NCBI GenBank assembly: GCA_003427395.1
Contig: BFEA01000551.1
Coordinates: 82,970-114,492, forward strand
Direction of reading: 5' to 3'
DNA: 31,523 nt
Source of the DNA: Chara braunii
Lineage: Eukaryota; Streptophyta; Charophyceae; Charales; Characeae
How positions within the stretch are numbered: position 1 is the stretch's first letter; every line of letters starts with the position of its first letter. The notes beneath the pieces were generated by a model. It saw only the letters and a list, made by a program, of their open reading frames with translations, did no database searches and was not told where the DNA came from. Made by a program: the position numbers and the translations under genes. Shown piece after piece: positions 30,521-31,523 of the stretch.

Positions 30521-30877
30521 TGCGGCGCATCCCGTGCGCGGGGTCGCAGCACATGCGGCGCAAGGCGCACACGAATGCACGCGTGCACACGTGATGCAGC
30601 GCATCACCAAAAAAAAAATAAAAAAATAAAAATTGAAAGGACAGGGTGGGGTGACCAAACTTCCCCCTCGCTTTTAAAAATCAGAAAGCAAGCGGGACAA
30701 ACTCCGGGGCCACGCCATACCCCAAAACTGTGGGCACATGTCACATGTATTCCTGTTTTAATTGTGTCCAGTCTCTTTTTCGAAGGGCCCCTACAGCTAA
30801 TTAGCTAGGACCCCACGTGTAGCAGAGGTACACTTCAACCTTGCAGTTCGTAAGCGTGGGCCAAGATTACATAGTCT
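30521..30877. other. GC-rich segment with A-rich tail, then unassigned DNA
   Basis: LINE-C similarity stops and a GC-rich stretch rich in GCAC/GTGC steps begins (30521-30607, including the palindrome TGCACGCGTGCA at 30576-30587). An A-rich run with a few T follows (30608-30632). The remainder to 30877 shows no gene and no recognised repeat. Confidence 0.5.
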
Positions 30878-31312
30878 GGATTCGAATTCAGGTCTGTGCA
30901 TCTCGGTTTCAGCAGTTATGGGTTGCTCACTTAGCTAGGCCTTGTTGGTCTCTGCACGTGATTCTCAGGGCTTGGCTGCACTACTCACCAAATGTGCAAA
31001 AAATCTTTTGCAGAACATGGAATAATACGCTGCCATATGTTTTGTCTTATGTGCATGTGGTGAGTAGAGGCCCTAAGGGCCATTTCTCGTTTTTCTTTTC
31101 TTAGGAATACGTGCAGTGGCCCTTAGGGCCTCTACTCACCACATGCACAAAAGACAAAACATATGGCGGCGTATTATTCCATGTTCTGCAAAAGATTCTT
31201 TGCACATTTGGTGAGTAGTGCAGCCAAACCCTGAGAATCACGTGCAGAGACCAACAAGGCCCGCTAAGTGAGCAACCCATAACTGCTGAAACACACACCT
31301 GAATTTGAATCC
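30878..31312. repeat. Large inverted repeat (foldback), arms of about 205 and 196 bp, 34-bp loop
   Basis: The left arm 30878-31082 is the reverse complement of the right arm 31117-31312, with only a handful of substitutions and one ~9-base gap. The spacer is 31083-31116. The arm text contains GGATTCGAATTC, which is B-box-like. Both strands therefore give the same apparent peptide, which I treat as non-coding. It could be a foldback/MITE-like element or two head-to-head copies of a short retroposon. Confidence 0.9.
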
Positions 31313-31449
31313 TGAGTATATATTCGGCCAGCTCGTGCTCTACTTCATATTTACGGCCTGCCTCAATGTTGGTGAAGGGTCCACGCTACATTATTGCGAG
31401 GACCATTTAGAATGCCTGCATCGGCCTTCTGAGCCACATTAGGGGGATC

Positions 31450-31453
<4 letters not shown>
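31313..31453. other. Flank between the inverted repeat and the microsatellite
   Basis: No gene seen. The reverse complement of about 31326-31352 (TAGAGCACGAGCTGGCC) resembles part of a tRNA D-arm region, about 30 nt before the B-box-like text. This is a weak resemblance only. Confidence 0.35.

Positions 31454-31523
<70 letters not shown>
31454..31523. repeat. (CT)n microsatellite running off the window end
   Basis: About 70 bases of uninterrupted CT dinucleotides from 31454 to the last base. Confidence 0.98.

Noticed and set aside
30841-31298. Two similar peptides on opposite strands (30841-31104 plus, 31101-31298 minus)
   Set aside because: They are the two arms of one inverted repeat read on opposite strands, not a gene pair.
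31117-31352. tRNA-derived SINE in the right arm of the inverted repeat
   Set aside because: Only a B-box-like string and a fragment resembling a D-arm are seen. No clear A box at the right spacing, and no A-tail.

Overview
This window looks like repeat-dense nuclear DNA from a large eukaryotic genome. Almost everything recognisable is non-LTR retrotransposon (LINE) sequence. There are no bacterial-type operons, no rRNA or tRNA genes, and no convincing host protein-coding gene. Scattered single N calls suggest a draft assembly. Plant/alga-style LINE ORFs (ORF1 with a zinc knuckle; ORF2 with AP endonuclease, reverse transcriptase and a C-terminal CCHC) fit a streptophyte lineage, perhaps a charophyte alga such as Chara. 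That taxonomic guess is weak and rests on general impression only.

Layout. (1) LINE-A, minus strand, 1 to about 6208. Its 5' end is at about 6208, followed by a ~2 kb 5' UTR, ORF1 (4235-1671) and the start of ORF2 (1600-1, cut by the window edge). It is the best preserved copy seen: ORF1 is open, and ORF2 has one stop. (2) 6209-8597: non-element DNA with a purine-rich compound trinucleotide repeat (6489-6810) and no recognisable gene. (3) LINE-B, plus strand, 8613-19905. This is a complete copy of about 11.3 kb with a 3.0 kb 5' UTR (including a ~1.9 kb C-rich tract), ORF1, ORF2, a 1.3 kb 3' UTR and A34. It is flanked by a perfect 15-bp target-site duplication (8598-8612 and 19907-19921). (4) LINE-C, plus strand, about 19993 to 30520. 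This is an older, decayed copy lacking the 3' part of ORF2. (5) LINE-D, plus strand, 23846-27644. It is a 5'-truncated copy (ORF2 RT to poly(A)) that jumped into ORF1 of LINE-C, leaving a 15-bp target-site duplication (23831-23845 and 27646-27660). When one duplication and the insert are ignored, ORF1 of LINE-C resumes in frame. (6) 30521-31523: a GC-rich segment with an A-rich tail, a ~200-bp-arm inverted repeat (30878-31312) and a terminal (CT)n microsatellite.

How the parts work together. In this kind of element ORF1 binds the element RNA. The ORF2 endonuclease nicks target DNA, and its reverse transcriptase copies the RNA from the poly(A) end. The three 5' ends share a GC-rich terminal motif. 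Two share an identical-stem hairpin with a stable tetraloop. The two 3' ends present share paired stem-loops just before poly(A). ORF1 is unusually long (about 820-854 residues). It carries a variant zinc knuckle (CX2CX4HX6C), a coiled-coil-like segment and a conserved C-terminal region that I cannot assign to a known family. Together these suggest a distinct, possibly undescribed LINE lineage with long structured untranslated regions and repeated self-nesting.
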